Origin: Paraburkholderia sp. FT54
GTDB taxonomy: Bacteria; Pseudomonadota; Gammaproteobacteria; Burkholderiales; Burkholderiaceae
Assembly: GCF_031585635.1 (NCBI RefSeq)
Contig: NZ_CP134195.1
Span: forward strand, 1 to 64,000
Direction: 5' to 3'
DNA length: 64,000 bases
Under the pieces are notes generated by a model. It saw only the letters and a program-made list of their open reading frames with translations, ran no database searches and was not told the origin of the DNA. This document shows positions 27,102 through 37,307 of this stretch, piece after piece. How positions within the stretch are numbered: the first letter of the stretch is position 1; every line of letters begins with the position of its first letter. Position numbers and translations under genes: made by a program.

Positions 27102-27145
27102 TGGATTGGCCATTCGGACGAAATTCGGGCCTAAACCGAACCCGT

Positions 27146-27151
27146 TATAAT
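27146..27151 (+). promoter_or_regulatory. Candidate -10 box of the mnmG operon
   Basis: A perfect TATAAT 57 bp upstream of the mnmG ATG, in the only spacer between parS and mnmG. No good -35 hexamer is visible at 16-18 bp, so the assignment rests on the -10 alone. Confidence 0.4.
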
Positions 27152-27207
27152 TCGCCCATACATTTTCCTTTGAAAGGCTCACGCGACGATCTGGCGTGAG
27201 ATCCGCG

Positions 27208-29169
27208 ATGCTCTTTCCCACAGAATTTGACGTAATCGTCGTTGGCGGTGGCCATGCCGGTACCGAAGCCGCTTTGGCTTCGGCGCGCATGGGCAATACG
27301 ACGCTCCTGCTCACCCATAACATCGAAACCCTTGGCCAGATGAGCTGCAATCCGTCGATTGGCGGCATTGGCAAGGGCCATCTCGTGAAGGAAGTCGACG
27401 CGCTCGGCGGCGCAATGGCGGCTGCGACGGACGAAGGCGGCATCCAGTTCCGCATCCTGAATTCTTCGAAGGGGCCGGCCGTTCGTGCGACGCGTGCACA
27501 GGCTGACCGTCTGCTGTACAAGCAGGCTATCCGTCATCGGCTGGAGAATCAGCCGAACTTGTGGCTGTTTCAGCAAGCAGTCGATGATCTGATGGTCGAA
27601 GGTGACCGTGTCGTTGGCGCTGTCACCCAGGTGGGCATTCGCTTCCGCGCGCGCGCAGTGGTGGTGACGGCAGGGACGTTCCTTGACGGCAAGATTCACG
27701 TGGGTTTGAACAATTACACCGGCGGCCGCGCCGGCGATCCGGCGGCGGTATCGCTGTCGGCGCGCCTCAAGGAATTGAAGCTGCCGCAAGGTCGCCTCAA
27801 GACCGGGACGCCGCCGCGTATCGACGGCCGGACGATTGATTTCTCCCAACTCGAAGAGCAACCCGGCGATTTGGATCCGGTGCCGGTGTTCTCGTTTCTC
27901 GGGCGCGTCGAGCAGCATCCGCGACAAGTGCCGTGCTGGGTGACGCATACGAACGAGCGCACGCACGACATTATCCGTGGCGGCTTGGACCGCTCGCCGA
28001 TGTACACCGGCGTGATCGAAGGAGTGGGGCCGCGCTATTGCCCGTCGATCGAAGACAAGATTCATCGATTCGCGTCGAAGGAGTCGCATCAGATCTTCCT
28101 CGAACCGGAAGGGCTGACGACGAACGAATTCTACCCAAATGGAATCTCCACGAGCCTGCCGTTCGACGTACAGCTGGAGCTTGTGCGCTCAATGCGTGGG
28201 TTGGAGCACGCGCACATTCTTCGGCCGGGCTATGCGATCGAGTATGACTACTTCGATCCGCGCGGGCTGAAGGCGTCGCTGGAAACCAAGGCGATCAACG
28301 GACTGTTTTTCGCGGGTCAGATTAACGGCACCACTGGCTATGAAGAGGCTGCGGCGCAGGGTCTGTTGGCGGGGATCAATGCTGGCCTCTATGTGCAAGG
28401 CAAGGAAGCGTGGTGCCCGCGTCGCGATCAAGCTTACCTTGGTGTACTGGTCGACGATCTTGTGACGCGCGGCGTATCCGAGCCGTATCGCATGTTCACG
28501 AGCCGCGCCGAATATCGTCTGAGCCTCCGCGAAGACAATGCGGATATGCGTCTCACCGAGATTGGCCGCGAGCTAGGTGTGGTTGACGACGTCCGTTGGG
28601 ACGCTTTCAGCCGCAAGCGCGACGCTGTTTCACGTGAAACAGAGCGCCTTCGCACGACATGGGTCAATCCTAAGACGTTATCAACGGACGAAGCGACGGC
28701 GTTGCTCGGCAAACCGATCGACCACGAGTACAGCTTGGCGGATCTGCTGCGTCGTCCGGGTGTGTCGTACGACGGCGTCTGTGGGCTGCGTGCCGGGGCA
28801 TGTGCCGCGCCAGAAACGCTGGCGGAAGATGACGTGCTGCTCGCCCAGATCAAGGAGCAGATCGAAATCGGCATCAAATATCAGGGCTACATCGACCGCC
28901 AGGCCGGCGAAATCGAACGAAACGAGGCGCACGAGGGCACGCGTTTGCCCGAGGGGCTTGACTACGCGGAAGTCCGAGGGCTGTCGTTCGAAGCGCGCCA
29001 GAAGCTGGCACAGTTTCGCCCCGAAACCATTGGCCAGGCGTCGCGTATTTCGGGGATTACGCCGGCTGCCATCTCATTGCTGATGGTCCATCTGAAGCGC
29101 GGCTTGGGTCGTCACCCGACGAAACCCGCCGAGCCCGGCACCGACGGCAGCACGCCGGTGACGCAATGA
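27208..29169 (+). CDS. mnmG: tRNA uridine-5-carboxymethylaminomethyl(34) synthesis enzyme MnmG (GidA)
   Basis: A 653-residue FAD protein that, with MnmE, installs the carboxymethylaminomethyl group on U34 of certain tRNAs. The FAD-binding motif [21 protein letters not shown] is at 10-30. GidA signatures include [40 protein letters not shown] and [23 protein letters not shown]. The C-terminal helical domain binds MnmE and tRNA. I chose ATG 27208 ([15 protein letters not shown]), the usual N-terminus; a GTG at 27196 is in frame. A second parS site lies within the coding region. The gene overlaps rsmG by four bases, the classical gidAB pair near the replication origin. Confidence 0.97.
   Translation: MLFPTEFDVIVVGGGHAGTEAALASARMGNTTLLLTHNIETLGQMSCNPSIGGIGKGHLVKEVDALGGAMAAATDEGGIQFRILNSSKGPAVRATRAQADRLLYKQAIRHRLENQPNLWLFQQAVDDLMVEGDRVVGAVTQVGIRFRARAVVVTAGTFLDGKIHVGLNNYTGGRAGDPAAVSLSARLKELKLPQGRLKTGTPPRIDGRTIDFSQLEEQPGDLDPVPVFSFLGRVEQHPRQVPCWVTHTNERTHDIIRGGLDRSPMYTGVIEGVGPRYCPSIEDKIHRFASKESHQIFLEPEGLTTNEFYPNGISTSLPFDVQLELVRSMRGLEHAHILRPGYAIEYDYFDPRGLKASLETKAINGLFFAGQINGTTGYEEAAAQGLLAGINAGLYVQGKEAWCPRRDQAYLGVLVDDLVTRGVSEPYRMFTSRAEYRLSLREDNADMRLTEIGRELGVVDDVRWDAFSRKRDAVSRETERLRTTWVNPKTLSTDEATALLGKPIDHEYSLADLLRRPGVSYDGVCGLRAGACAAPETLAEDDVLLAQIKEQIEIGIKYQGYIDRQAGEIERNEAHEGTRLPEGLDYAEVRGLSFEARQKLAQFRPETIGQASRISGITPAAISLLMVHLKRGLGRHPTKPAEPGTDGSTPVTQ
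28625..28642. other. parS centromere site 2, inside mnmG
   Basis: CTGTTTCACGTGAAACAG is a perfect 18-bp palindrome with the same 16-bp core as site 1, about 1.55 kb away. It is read by mnmG as in-frame codons (VSRET), so the coding sequence carries a centromere site. Confidence 0.9.
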
Positions 29170-29849
29170 CGGTGAGCCAGAAGGGAAGTGGTAGGGATGC
29201 ATTGGCGCCGTTGCTACAGGACGGTGTCCGCGAACTCGGCCTCCACTTGAGCGACGCGCAACTCGGCAAACTGCTCGATTACGTCGCGTTGCTGTCGAAG
29301 TGGAATGCCGTCTACAACCTCACGGCGATCCGCGATCCGCGGCAGATGTTGATTCAGCACATCCTGGATTCGCTTTCGATCGTGCCGCACCTGGCCCCGC
29401 TCGGCCCGTCCTCGGTACTCGACGTGGGCTCCGGTGGCGGCTTGCCGGGCATCGTACTGGCGATTGTTCTGCCGCAATGGACGGTCACGGTGAACGACAT
29501 CGTTCATAAAAAGACGGCTTTCCAAGCGCAGGCCAAGGCCGAACTCGGTCTTGCGAATCTCTCGGTGGTGACTGGGCGGGTCGAGACTTTGCAGCCGGGC
29601 GCCGAAGTACCGGCAAAGTTCGACGTAATTGTCTCGCGCGCATTCGCAGAGCTCGCGGATTTCGTTACACTGGCCCGTCATCTGGTTGCGGAGCAGGGAG
29701 CGATCTGGGCCATGAAAGGCGTACGCCCAGACGGCGAAATCGAACGCTTGCCGGCAGGCGCCCACGTGGAACAGATTATTCGGCTGAACGTGCCGTCGCT
29801 CGATGCAGAGCGACACCTGATCAAGGTTTTGGTGGATGCCGGCAGCTAG
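29166..29849 (+). CDS. rsmG: 16S rRNA (guanine(527)-N(7))-methyltransferase RsmG (GidB)
   Basis: A 227-residue class I S-adenosylmethionine methyltransferase that methylates G527 of 16S rRNA; loss gives low-level streptomycin resistance in other bacteria. The SAM-binding motif is [17 protein letters not shown] at 84-100, preceded by the GidB block [16 protein letters not shown] and followed by VVTGRVE and [12 protein letters not shown]. The start ATG overlaps the mnmG stop (ATGA), indicating translational coupling. It precedes parA by 85 bp. Confidence 0.97.
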   Translation: MTVSQKGSGRDALAPLLQDGVRELGLHLSDAQLGKLLDYVALLSKWNAVYNLTAIRDPRQMLIQHILDSLSIVPHLAPLGPSSVLDVGSGGGLPGIVLAIVLPQWTVTVNDIVHKKTAFQAQAKAELGLANLSVVTGRVETLQPGAEVPAKFDVIVSRAFAELADFVTLARHLVAEQGAIWAMKGVRPDGEIERLPAGAHVEQIIRLNVPSLDAERHLIKVLVDAGS

Positions 29850-29934
29850 CGGCTGGCTCGCGCTAGCTCCACAGTCGCACCCAGCATCACTATGATTTTT
29901 ACTTCATCCAAGCTGCAAAAGGGACACACCAACG

Positions 29935-30726
29935 ATGGCAAAAATCTTCTGCGTTGCGAACCAGAAGGGCGGCGTCGGCAAGACGACGACCGCAGTCAAT
30001 CTGGCCGCGAGCTTGGCAGCGCAGGGACAGCGAGTCCTTCTCATCGACCTGGACCCGCAGGGCAACGCCACGATGGGCAGCGGCATCGATAAGGCTACAT
30101 GCGCGAACACCGTCTACGAAGTGCTGGTGGACGGCGTCGCGGTGGCCGACGCGCGAGTGCGGCCGGAGGCTGTCGATTACGACGTGCTGCCCGCGAATCG
30201 TGAGCTCGCGGGGGCCGAGGTCGAGTTGGTCAGTGTGCAGAACCGTGAGCGTCAATTGAAGGCCGCGCTCGCCGCGGTCGAAAACGAATACGACTTCGTG
30301 CTGATCGACTGTCCGCCGGCTTTGTCGCTGCTGACGCTCAACGGCCTGTGCGCCGCGCACGGCGTCGTGATTCCGATGCAGTGCGAGTACTTCGCGCTCG
30401 AGGGCCTGTCCGATCTGGTCAACACCATCAAGCAGGTGCACGCGAACCTCAATCGGGACCTGAAAGTGATTGGGCTGCTGCGCGTGATGTTCGATCCGCG
30501 CATCACACTGCAACAGCAAGTCTCGGATCAGCTGAAAGAGCATTTCGGCGACAAGGTGTTCGACGCGGTGATCCCGCGCAACGTACGTCTTGCCGAGGCA
30601 CCCAGCTATGGTTTGCCGGGCGTGGTGTTCGACAGGGCATCGCGCGGCGCGCAGGCGTATGTGCAGTTCGGCGTGGAAATGATTGAGCGGGTGCGCGCAT
30701 TGAATGACGCGCCCCAGGCATCCTAA
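29935..30726 (+). CDS. parA: Chromosome-partitioning ATPase ParA (Soj)
   Basis: A 263-residue deviant-Walker ATPase of the chromosomal ParA/Soj class. Signature KGGVGKTTT at 11-19 contains both the signature and catalytic lysines. LIDLDPQGNATMG is the A' motif, and DFVLIDCPPALSLLTLNGL is Walker B. There is no N-terminal HTH, so it is type Ib. ATP-bound dimers coat the nucleoid and pull ParB-parS complexes; ParB stimulates hydrolysis. It lies directly after rsmG and 18 bp before parB, and the two parS sites upstream complete the partition system. Start ATG 29935 has AAAAGGGA upstream. Confidence 0.97.
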   Translation: MAKIFCVANQKGGVGKTTTAVNLAASLAAQGQRVLLIDLDPQGNATMGSGIDKATCANTVYEVLVDGVAVADARVRPEAVDYDVLPANRELAGAEVELVSVQNRERQLKAALAAVENEYDFVLIDCPPALSLLTLNGLCAAHGVVIPMQCEYFALEGLSDLVNTIKQVHANLNRDLKVIGLLRVMFDPRITLQQQVSDQLKEHFGDKVFDAVIPRNVRLAEAPSYGLPGVVFDRASRGAQAYVQFGVEMIERVRALNDAPQAS

Positions 30727-30744
30727 GCGGATCGAGGAAGCACG

Positions 30745-31632
30745 ATGAACGCAGTAGCGAGAAAGAAGGGGTTGGGCCGCGGTCTGGAGGCATTGCTCGG
30801 CGGCACGGCTGACATTACCGAGGCGGTGGCGATAGAGGGTGCTCCGAACGTGCTGCCGCTCAGCAAGATGCAGGCGGGCAAATACCAGCCGCGGACGCGC
30901 ATGGACGAGGGCGCATTGCAGGAACTGGCGGCGAGCATTCGCGCGCAGGGTGTGATGCAGCCGATCCTCGTGCGTCCTGTGTCCGCTGACAAGTACGAGA
31001 TCATTGCCGGCGAACGGCGTTTTCGCGCGGCGCGTCTCGCGGGCCTCGATGAAGTGCCGGTGCTAGTGAAGAACGTGCCCGACCAGGCCGCCGCCGCGAT
31101 GGCGTTGATCGAGAACATCCAGCGCGAGGATCTGAATCCGCTGGAAGAGGCGCAAGGCATCCAGCGCTTGCTCGACGAGTTCGATTTCACGCACGAACAG
31201 GCGGCGGAGTCGGTTGGCCGGTCGCGTAGTGCGGTTTCCAATCTGCTGCGTTTGCTCAACCTGGCATCGCCCGTACAGACGATGCTGCTGGCCGGTGATC
31301 TGGACATGGGGCACGCTCGCGCGCTGCTGGCTGTCGACGCCGCGACGCAGATCACGTTGGCCAACCAGGTTGTCAACAAGCGCATGTCGGTGCGCGAAAC
31401 CGAAAAGCTGGTGACGACGACCACCAAGGCTGCGCCAGCTGTGAAGGCGCGTGCGAACCCGGATGGTGGCCGCGATACGCGGCGGCTCGAAGAAGAGTTG
31501 TCGGACTTGCTGGCGGCGACGGTCAAGATCAAGCTCGGCCGACGCGGGCGCGGGCAGGTGCTGGTGGACTTCGGTGATCTGGACGCACTGGAAGGCATTC
31601 TTGTCCGGTTGCGCGGTAACGCCACCGCTTGA
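30745..31632 (+). CDS. parB: Chromosome-partitioning CTPase/DNA-binding protein ParB (Spo0J)
   Basis: A 295-residue ParB. The N-terminal MNAVARKKGLGRGLEALLGG is the ParA-interacting segment with its basic patch. The CTP-binding ParB fold includes box GERRFRAARLAG (89-100) and ENIQREDLNPLEEAQG. The HTH region (FTHEQAAESVGRSRSAVSNLLRLL) reads parS, and the C-terminal dimerisation domain ends with GQVLVDFGDLDALEGIL. It would clamp onto the two parS palindromes at 27.07 and 28.63 kb. It ends the mnmG-rsmG-parA-parB cluster. Confidence 0.97.
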   Translation: MNAVARKKGLGRGLEALLGGTADITEAVAIEGAPNVLPLSKMQAGKYQPRTRMDEGALQELAASIRAQGVMQPILVRPVSADKYEIIAGERRFRAARLAGLDEVPVLVKNVPDQAAAAMALIENIQREDLNPLEEAQGIQRLLDEFDFTHEQAAESVGRSRSAVSNLLRLLNLASPVQTMLLAGDLDMGHARALLAVDAATQITLANQVVNKRMSVRETEKLVTTTTKAAPAVKARANPDGGRDTRRLEEELSDLLAATVKIKLGRRGRGQVLVDFGDLDALEGILVRLRGNATA

Positions 31633-32495
31633 TTTACGAGGGGAATGGGAAGGGCGCGGGATAGGCTTGCGATGAGGCTCAATGCCGAGGGCAAGCTGTG
31701 TGGTTCGCCGCGGATCTTCGGGGCCGCGGGTTTGCAACAAAAACGCATAGCGCCGATCGGCCTTTTGCGACCGATCGGTGGCCCATATCAACGTTTGATG
31801 GATTCCTAAGTAAACCTCGTGTCAGATCATCAGGATTGCTGATATATCTGGGCTTGTTGCGAGTCTCGCCGGTTGCGGGTATTGCGGCGATCGCCCGCGT
31901 CGCTGCCACGCCGCCGTCGCGATGCGTGCGTATTTCTGCCAACTTGGCGTCGGGATCCGCGACCTGGATGGTCCGCAATGTCCGCGAGGATGGTTTCACG
32001 GAGCAGGGCGCGCCTGAGTAAAGCCGAAGTGCCGGCCGCCACCTCGCCAGCGCTCTCATTCGGCGCTAGCGAGCGAGGTACTTCGCGAAACCGTCCCGCC
32101 GATTGCCATGCACGAGTCAGTTCACGAATACGAGCACACCACTTCGCGCTTACCCGGCGGCGCCCGCCGTGTCCACTTACGCAGGCAAAAATCGACGTTT
32201 GTTGCATTTTCGAGACGTCTGCTACGGCGTTTAATCGAACCATCGACGAGTGCAAATTCACCCGGTTCAAACCGCATGTTTAGGCAGCGCCCGACAGTCT
32301 TACATTTGACGTGTTTCGCCCGGTGAAACCGACTATTCCGCATGGTGAGGGGACTTTTCACACTGGCTTATTGAACGGCCTAAAGTCTTGAATTGCCTGC
32401 AACTATCGCTTACAATCGCCCGGATTTAATTGCACGGGAACCCCGTAAGCGCAGCGTAAGCTCGCGGGCTGGAACAAGACTTTCGGAACACTGCG
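31633..32495. other. Long parB-atpI spacer, no credible gene
   Basis: About 860 bp. Frames on both strands are short, Arg/Ser/Pro-rich and overlapping, so I call no gene; a decayed gene cannot be excluded. A pair of CCGATCGG octamers (31753-31760 and 31771-31778) can form a hairpin. The last 100 bp hold the atp operon promoter. Confidence 0.5.
32388..32416 (+). promoter_or_regulatory. Sigma70-type promoter of the atp operon
   Basis: TTGAAT, a 17-bp spacer and TACAAT, two mismatches and one mismatch from consensus respectively, 80 bp upstream of the atpI start. It is the best-matching promoter I found in the window. Confidence 0.7.
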
Positions 32496-33041
32496 ATGGC
32501 GGTCAAAACGTCGAATCAAGCGCCGAAGAATGGGCACGACGAACACCGCGCTGAACGCAAAGCTTCCGTTGCGTCCACCGGTCGGCAAGCGACACCTGGC
32601 GAAGCGTGGGATGTCGAGCAACAAGATAACAATATCGTTCCGCTCACGCGGGCTGAAGCCGAAAAGCTATTTGGTCCCAACGTGAGTCGTCCATCGCGCG
32701 TTACGCCTTTCAAGGTAGTGGCAGCGCAAATGGTTTTGTCCCTGGGTGCTACGCTGGTGTGGTGGCTGTTCTACAAGCCGCCGGGCGCTGCTGCGCTGTC
32801 CGCGTTCCTGGGGGGGGCGATCTGCTGGGTGCCGGGCGCGTTGTTCGCGGCACGACTTAGAACGCTGAGCGGCGCTGAAACAGTAATGAGCTGGATGATC
32901 GGCGAAGCGCTCAAGATGGGGACAACGATCGCGATGTTCGTAGCCATCGCCTTCTGGTATCACGACGTACGCTGGGTTCCGCTGCTCGTGACTTACCTCA
33001 TCGCGCTCAAGACGTACTGGATCGCCTTGGCTTGGCGCTAA
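32496..33041 (+). CDS. atpI: ATP synthase subunit I (AtpI)
   Basis: A 181-residue protein: a charged cytosolic N-terminal region of about 70 residues, then four membrane segments (VVAAQMVLSLGATLVWWLFY, LSAFLGGAICWVPGALFAARL, MGTTIAMFVAIAFWY, WVPLLVTYLIALKTYWIAL, each quoted as the hydrophobic core). AtpI is a non-essential assembly factor that helps build the c-ring and supports Mg2+ supply. It is the usual first gene of proteobacterial atp operons. Compared with the usual 120-130 residues, the hydrophilic N-terminal extension is long, but such extensions are common in Burkholderiales. Confidence 0.9.
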   Translation: MAVKTSNQAPKNGHDEHRAERKASVASTGRQATPGEAWDVEQQDNNIVPLTRAEAEKLFGPNVSRPSRVTPFKVVAAQMVLSLGATLVWWLFYKPPGAAALSAFLGGAICWVPGALFAARLRTLSGAETVMSWMIGEALKMGTTIAMFVAIAFWYHDVRWVPLLVTYLIALKTYWIALAWR

Positions 33042-33206
33042 GGCCAGCAGCAACAAAAGTAGCAGCAAAAAAATTCAGGCTGGCGCATGGCGCCGGCCCA
33101 AAGTGTGCGGATATGACACGATCCGCGCCCGGCGTGTTCCCGCAATACAGAATTGCTGCGGGAGCGGCCTAAGACGATTTTCGACAATTTGGGTGGCATT
33201 AACGAT

Positions 33207-34058
33207 ATGGCAGCTAGCGAAGGCACGCGCGCTCTGGATCCGTCCGAGTACATCGCGCACCACTTGCAGAACTTTTCCACCGCGCACCAGACGTCGATTT
33301 TCGACATTCACGTCTGGAATCTGGACACCCTTTTCTGGTCGATCGTTTGCGGTCTGGCCACGATCCTGATCTTGCATCTCGCTGCCCGCAAGGCAACGTC
33401 CGGTGTGCCGGGCCGTTTCCAATGCGCGATCGAAATGCTGGTTGAAATGGTCGAGGATCAATCGAAGTCGATGATCCACGGCTCGCGCACCTTCATCGCA
33501 CCGTTGGCTCTGACCGTGTTCGTCTGGGTCGCGCTGATGAACTCGCTCGACTTCATCCCCGTCGACCTGCCGGGCCGCGTGATCGGTTGGCTGGGTCTGT
33601 CGGAAGTCATCCCCCATCACCGCATCGTGCCGACCGCCGACCTGAACGGTACGCTCGGCATCGCACTCGGCGTGTTCGCGCTGATGATTTACTACAACTT
33701 CAAGATCAAGGGCGCAGGCGGCTTCGTACACGAACTGCTGTCGGCTCCGTTCGGTGCGCATCCGCTCCTGTGGATCCCGAACCTTGCATTGAACATCATC
33801 GAGTTCGTCGCAAAGACGGTCTCGCTCGGCATGCGGCTGTTCGGCAACATGTACGCGGGCGAACTGTTGTTCCTGCTGATTGCCCTGCTCGGCAGCATGT
33901 GGGGTTTCGGCGCGGACGCGTCAGTGCTCGGCTTTATCGGCCACGTCATCGCTGGCACGGTTTGGGCGATCTTCCACATCCTGATCGTTCTGCTGCAAGC
34001 ATTCATTTTCATGATGCTGACGCTGGTGTACATCGGCCAGGCACACGACAGCCACTAA
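33207..34058 (+). CDS. atpB: F1Fo ATP synthase subunit a (Fo)
   Basis: A 283-residue integral membrane protein forming the two half-channels for protons against the c-ring. The essential arginine lies in [19 protein letters not shown]. Other landmarks are [13 protein letters not shown] [18 protein letters not shown] near the N-terminus, [15 protein letters not shown] and the C-terminal [23 protein letters not shown] 33207 ([15 protein letters not shown]) is chosen since it follows GGGTGG and matches family N-termini; in-frame codons back to 33153 are spacer. The tail ends with the conserved IGQAHDSH. Confidence 0.97.
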   Translation: MAASEGTRALDPSEYIAHHLQNFSTAHQTSIFDIHVWNLDTLFWSIVCGLATILILHLAARKATSGVPGRFQCAIEMLVEMVEDQSKSMIHGSRTFIAPLALTVFVWVALMNSLDFIPVDLPGRVIGWLGLSEVIPHHRIVPTADLNGTLGIALGVFALMIYYNFKIKGAGGFVHELLSAPFGAHPLLWIPNLALNIIEFVAKTVSLGMRLFGNMYAGELLFLLIALLGSMWGFGADASVLGFIGHVIAGTVWAIFHILIVLLQAFIFMMLTLVYIGQAHDSH

Positions 34059-34121
34059 TCGCGGCTTGTCGAACGACGTTTTAGTTTTGTTTCATTAAAT
34101 CCCAGTTCCAACCAGTTCTAA

Positions 34122-34415
<294 letters not shown>

Positions 34416-34478
34416 GGTTCCTCGGAAGTTTGCGCCTGAGCTATAACTGGTAAAGGCGCAGGGCGGAACGGGCACTCG

Positions 34479-34510
34479 GGCGCTGATCGAATACAGAATC
34501 GATGAGCGCC
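34479..34510 (+). repeat. Intercistronic hairpin between atpE and atpF
   Basis: GGCGCTGATCGA and TCGATGAGCGCC form 12-bp arms with one central mismatch and an 8-base loop. No T-run follows directly. It may stabilise the upstream atpE message or partly terminate transcription. Confidence 0.55.
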
Positions 34511-34553
34511 TTGCCGTTTCACTTTCCGAACTAGCAACGTTTAAGGAAACACC

Positions 34554-35024
34554 GTGAATCTCAACGCAACCCTGTTTGCGCAAATGGTCGTGTTCCTGAT
34601 CCTCGCGTGGTTCACGATGAAGTTCGTGTGGCCGCCGCTGATCAACGCCCTCGACGAGCGCTCGAAGAAGATTGCTGACGGTTTGTCGGCTGCTGAAAAG
34701 GGCAAGGCAGAACTCGAAGCCGCTCACAAGCGCGTCGACCAGGAACTCGCTCAGGCACGCAACGACGGTCAGCAACGCATTGCTGACGCAGAAAAGCGCG
34801 CTGTGGCAGTCGCTGACGAAATCAAGGCTCAAGCACAGGCTGAAGCCGCTCGCATCATCGCGCAAGCGAAGGCCGACGCGGAGCAGCAAGTCGTGAAGGC
34901 GCGCGAAACGCTGCGCGGCGAAGTTGCTGCACTCGCTGTGAAGGGCGCTGAACAGATCCTGAAGCGCGAAGTCGACCAGGCAGCTCACGCTGACCTGCTG
35001 AATCAACTGAAAGCCGAGCTCTGA
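34554..35024 (+). CDS. atpF: F1Fo ATP synthase subunit b (peripheral stalk)
   Basis: A 156-residue protein: one N-terminal membrane helix ([20 protein letters not shown]), then a long charged coiled-coil ([20 protein letters not shown] onward) that forms the stator stalk and holds the delta subunit. Translation starts at GTG 34554, with AAGGAAAC upstream. It ends two bases before the atpH start, indicating close coupling. Confidence 0.96.
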   Translation: MNLNATLFAQMVVFLILAWFTMKFVWPPLINALDERSKKIADGLSAAEKGKAELEAAHKRVDQELAQARNDGQQRIADAEKRAVAVADEIKAQAQAEAARIIAQAKADAEQQVVKARETLRGEVAALAVKGAEQILKREVDQAAHADLLNQLKAEL

Positions 35025-35026
35025 TC

Positions 35027-35566
35027 ATGGCCGAACTTGCAACCATCGCCCGTCCGTACGCAGAAGCGCTGTTTGGCGTGGCCGAAGCTGGTGACATCGC
35101 CGCCTGGTCCACGCTCGTGCAGGAGCTGGCACAGGTTGCGCGTCTGCCCGAAGTGCTGTCGATCGCCTCGAGCCCGAAAGTAAGCCGTGCCCAAGTCAGC
35201 GAACTGCTGCTGGCCGCGGTCAAGTCGCCGCTCAAGGACAACGCGCAAGCGAAGAATCTGGTGCAAATGCTGGTGGACAACCATCGTCTGCAATTGCTGC
35301 CGGAAATCGCTGTGCAGTTCGAAGAGTTGAAGAATGCCCGCGAAGGGGCGGCCGATGTGCTGATCGTCAGCGCATTCCCGCTCGAAGGCGCGCAGTTGAA
35401 CGACCTCGTCGCAAGTCTCGAACGCAAGTTCAAACGCAAGCTGAAGCCGACGGTCGAGGTCGACTCGTCGTTGATCGGCGGCGTGCGCGTGACGGTCGGC
35501 GACGAAGTGCTCGATACCTCGGTCCGCGCGCGGCTTGCCAGCATGCAAACGGCTCTGACGGCCTGA
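35027..35566 (+). CDS. atpH: F1Fo ATP synthase subunit delta
   Basis: A 179-residue protein linking the peripheral stalk to the top of F1. Family features are the N-terminal [41 protein letters not shown] in the middle, and the C-terminal sandwich with [24 protein letters not shown] (quoted in part: [18 protein letters not shown]). It sits between atpF and atpA as expected. Confidence 0.96.
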   Translation: MAELATIARPYAEALFGVAEAGDIAAWSTLVQELAQVARLPEVLSIASSPKVSRAQVSELLLAAVKSPLKDNAQAKNLVQMLVDNHRLQLLPEIAVQFEELKNAREGAADVLIVSAFPLEGAQLNDLVASLERKFKRKLKPTVEVDSSLIGGVRVTVGDEVLDTSVRARLASMQTALTA

Positions 35567-35626
35567 AGCGCTTCATAAGCGCTGAAGCCGCTGGCACGCA
35601 ACAGAATTGACTATCAGGAGCGAATA

Positions 35627-37168
35627 ATGCAACTCAATCCCTCTGAAATCAGTGAGCTGATCAAGAGCCGGATCCAGGGCCTTGAAGCGAGCGCAGACGT
35701 TCGCAACCAGGGCACCGTGATCTCCGTGACCGACGGTATCGTGCGCATCCACGGCCTGTCGGAAGTGATGCAGGGCGAAATGCTCGAATTCCCGGGCAAC
35801 ACCTTCGGTCTGGCACTGAACCTCGAGCGCGACTCGGTCGGTGCCGTGATTCTGGGTGAGTACGAACACATTTCGGAAGGCGACGTGGTCAAGACGACCG
35901 GCCGCATTCTGGAAGTGCCGGTGGGTCCGGAGCTGCTCGGCCGCGTGGTCGACGCACTCGGCAACCCGATCGACGGCAAGGGCCCGATCAACGCGAAGAA
36001 GACCGACGCAATCGAAAAGATTGCTCCGGGCGTGATCTGGCGTAAGTCGGTTTCGGAACCGGTCCAAACCGGTCTGAAGTCGATCGACGCGATGGTGCCG
36101 GTTGGCCGTGGCCAGCGTGAGCTGATCATCGGCGACCGCCAGTGCGGCAAGACCGCAGTCGCAGTCGACGCGATCATCAACCAGAAGGGCAAGAACCTTT
36201 TCTGTATCTACGTCGCGATCGGCCAGAAGGCTTCGTCGATCATGAACGTGGTGCGCAAGCTGGAAGAAACCGGCGCGCTGGAATACACGATCGTCGTGGC
36301 CGCTTCGGCTTCGGAATCGGCTGCCATGCAGTACCTGGCACCGTACGCCGGCTGCACGATGGGTGAATACTTCCGCGACCGCGGTCAAGACGCGCTGATC
36401 GTTTATGACGATTTGACCAAGCAAGCTTGGGCATACCGTCAGATCTCGCTGCTGCTGCGCCGTCCGCCGGGCCGTGAAGCGTATCCGGGCGACGTGTTCT
36501 ATCTGCACTCGCGCTTGCTGGAACGTGCTGCTCGCGTCTCGGAAGAGTACGTCGAGAAGTTCACGAACGGTGAAGTGAAGGGCAAGAGCGGTTCGCTGAC
36601 GGCACTGCCGGTCATTGAAACGCAAGCAGGCGACGTGACCGCATTCGTTCCGACGAACGTGATCTCGATTACCGACGGCCAGATCTTCCTGGAAACCGAC
36701 CTCTTCAACGCAGGTATCCGCCCGGCAATTAACGCCGGCGTGTCGGTGTCGCGCGTCGGTGGTGCGGCACAGACGAAGGTCGTGAAGAAGCTGTCGGGCG
36801 GTATCCGTACCGACCTCGCGCAGTACCGTGAACTGGCTGCGTTCGCGCAGTTCGCCTCGGACCTCGACGAAGCAACCCGCAAGCAACTGGAGCGCGGCCG
36901 CCGCGTGACGGAACTGCTGAAGCAGCCGCAGTATCAGCCGCTGCAAGTGTGGGAACTGGCTGTGGCGCTCTTCGCAGCGAACAACGGTTACCTCGACGAT
37001 CTGGAAGTTGCGCAAGTGCTGCCGTTCGAAAAGGGCCTGCGCGACTACCTGAAGTCGAAGCACGCTGACCTGATCAAGCGCGTCGAAGACACCAAGGAAC
37101 TCTCGAAGGACGACGAAGCCCTGCTGCACACGGCTCTCAAAGACTTCAAGAAGTCCGGCGCTTATTGA
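35627..37168 (+). CDS. atpA: F1Fo ATP synthase subunit alpha
   Basis: A 513-residue regulatory nucleotide-binding subunit of F1. The Walker A is [13 protein letters not shown] (169-181), [17 protein letters not shown] is the Walker B region, and the signature [17 protein letters not shown] includes the arginine finger that reaches the beta-subunit catalytic site. Length and order are standard. ATG 35627 has an AGGAG ribosome-binding site (CTATCAGGAGCG). Confidence 0.98.
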   Translation: MQLNPSEISELIKSRIQGLEASADVRNQGTVISVTDGIVRIHGLSEVMQGEMLEFPGNTFGLALNLERDSVGAVILGEYEHISEGDVVKTTGRILEVPVGPELLGRVVDALGNPIDGKGPINAKKTDAIEKIAPGVIWRKSVSEPVQTGLKSIDAMVPVGRGQRELIIGDRQCGKTAVAVDAIINQKGKNLFCIYVAIGQKASSIMNVVRKLEETGALEYTIVVAASASESAAMQYLAPYAGCTMGEYFRDRGQDALIVYDDLTKQAWAYRQISLLLRRPPGREAYPGDVFYLHSRLLERAARVSEEYVEKFTNGEVKGKSGSLTALPVIETQAGDVTAFVPTNVISITDGQIFLETDLFNAGIRPAINAGVSVSRVGGAAQTKVVKKLSGGIRTDLAQYRELAAFAQFASDLDEATRKQLERGRRVTELLKQPQYQPLQVWELAVALFAANNGYLDDLEVAQVLPFEKGLRDYLKSKHADLIKRVEDTKELSKDDEALLHTALKDFKKSGAY

Positions 37169-37260
37169 TCCGCGAGTGACCTACAAGGCATAAACGGACC
37201 TTGAAGCAGCGCGGCCCACAGGCAACTGAACCCGCGCTGCTTCGATCGCTTTGCATGGGC

Positions 37261-37290
37261 CCCGAGTAAGCGCTAAAGCGCTAACTCGGG
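37261..37290 (+). repeat. Hairpin repeat copy 1, before atpG
   Basis: CCCGAGT...ACTCGGG arms enclose AGCGCTAAAGCGCT, giving a nearly continuous 14-bp stem with an AA loop. It is immediately upstream of the atpG ribosome-binding site and shares the core GAGTAAGCGCTAAAGCG with two copies before atpC. Confidence 0.75.
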
Positions 37291-37307
37291 CCGACAAGGA
37301 GCAAGCA

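Noticed and set aside
31679..32283. Several overlapping frames of 100-146 codons on both strands in the parB-atpI spacer.
   Set aside because: They overlap each other in different frames, are rich in Arg, Ser and Pro, and show no motif. None is clearly favoured by start context.
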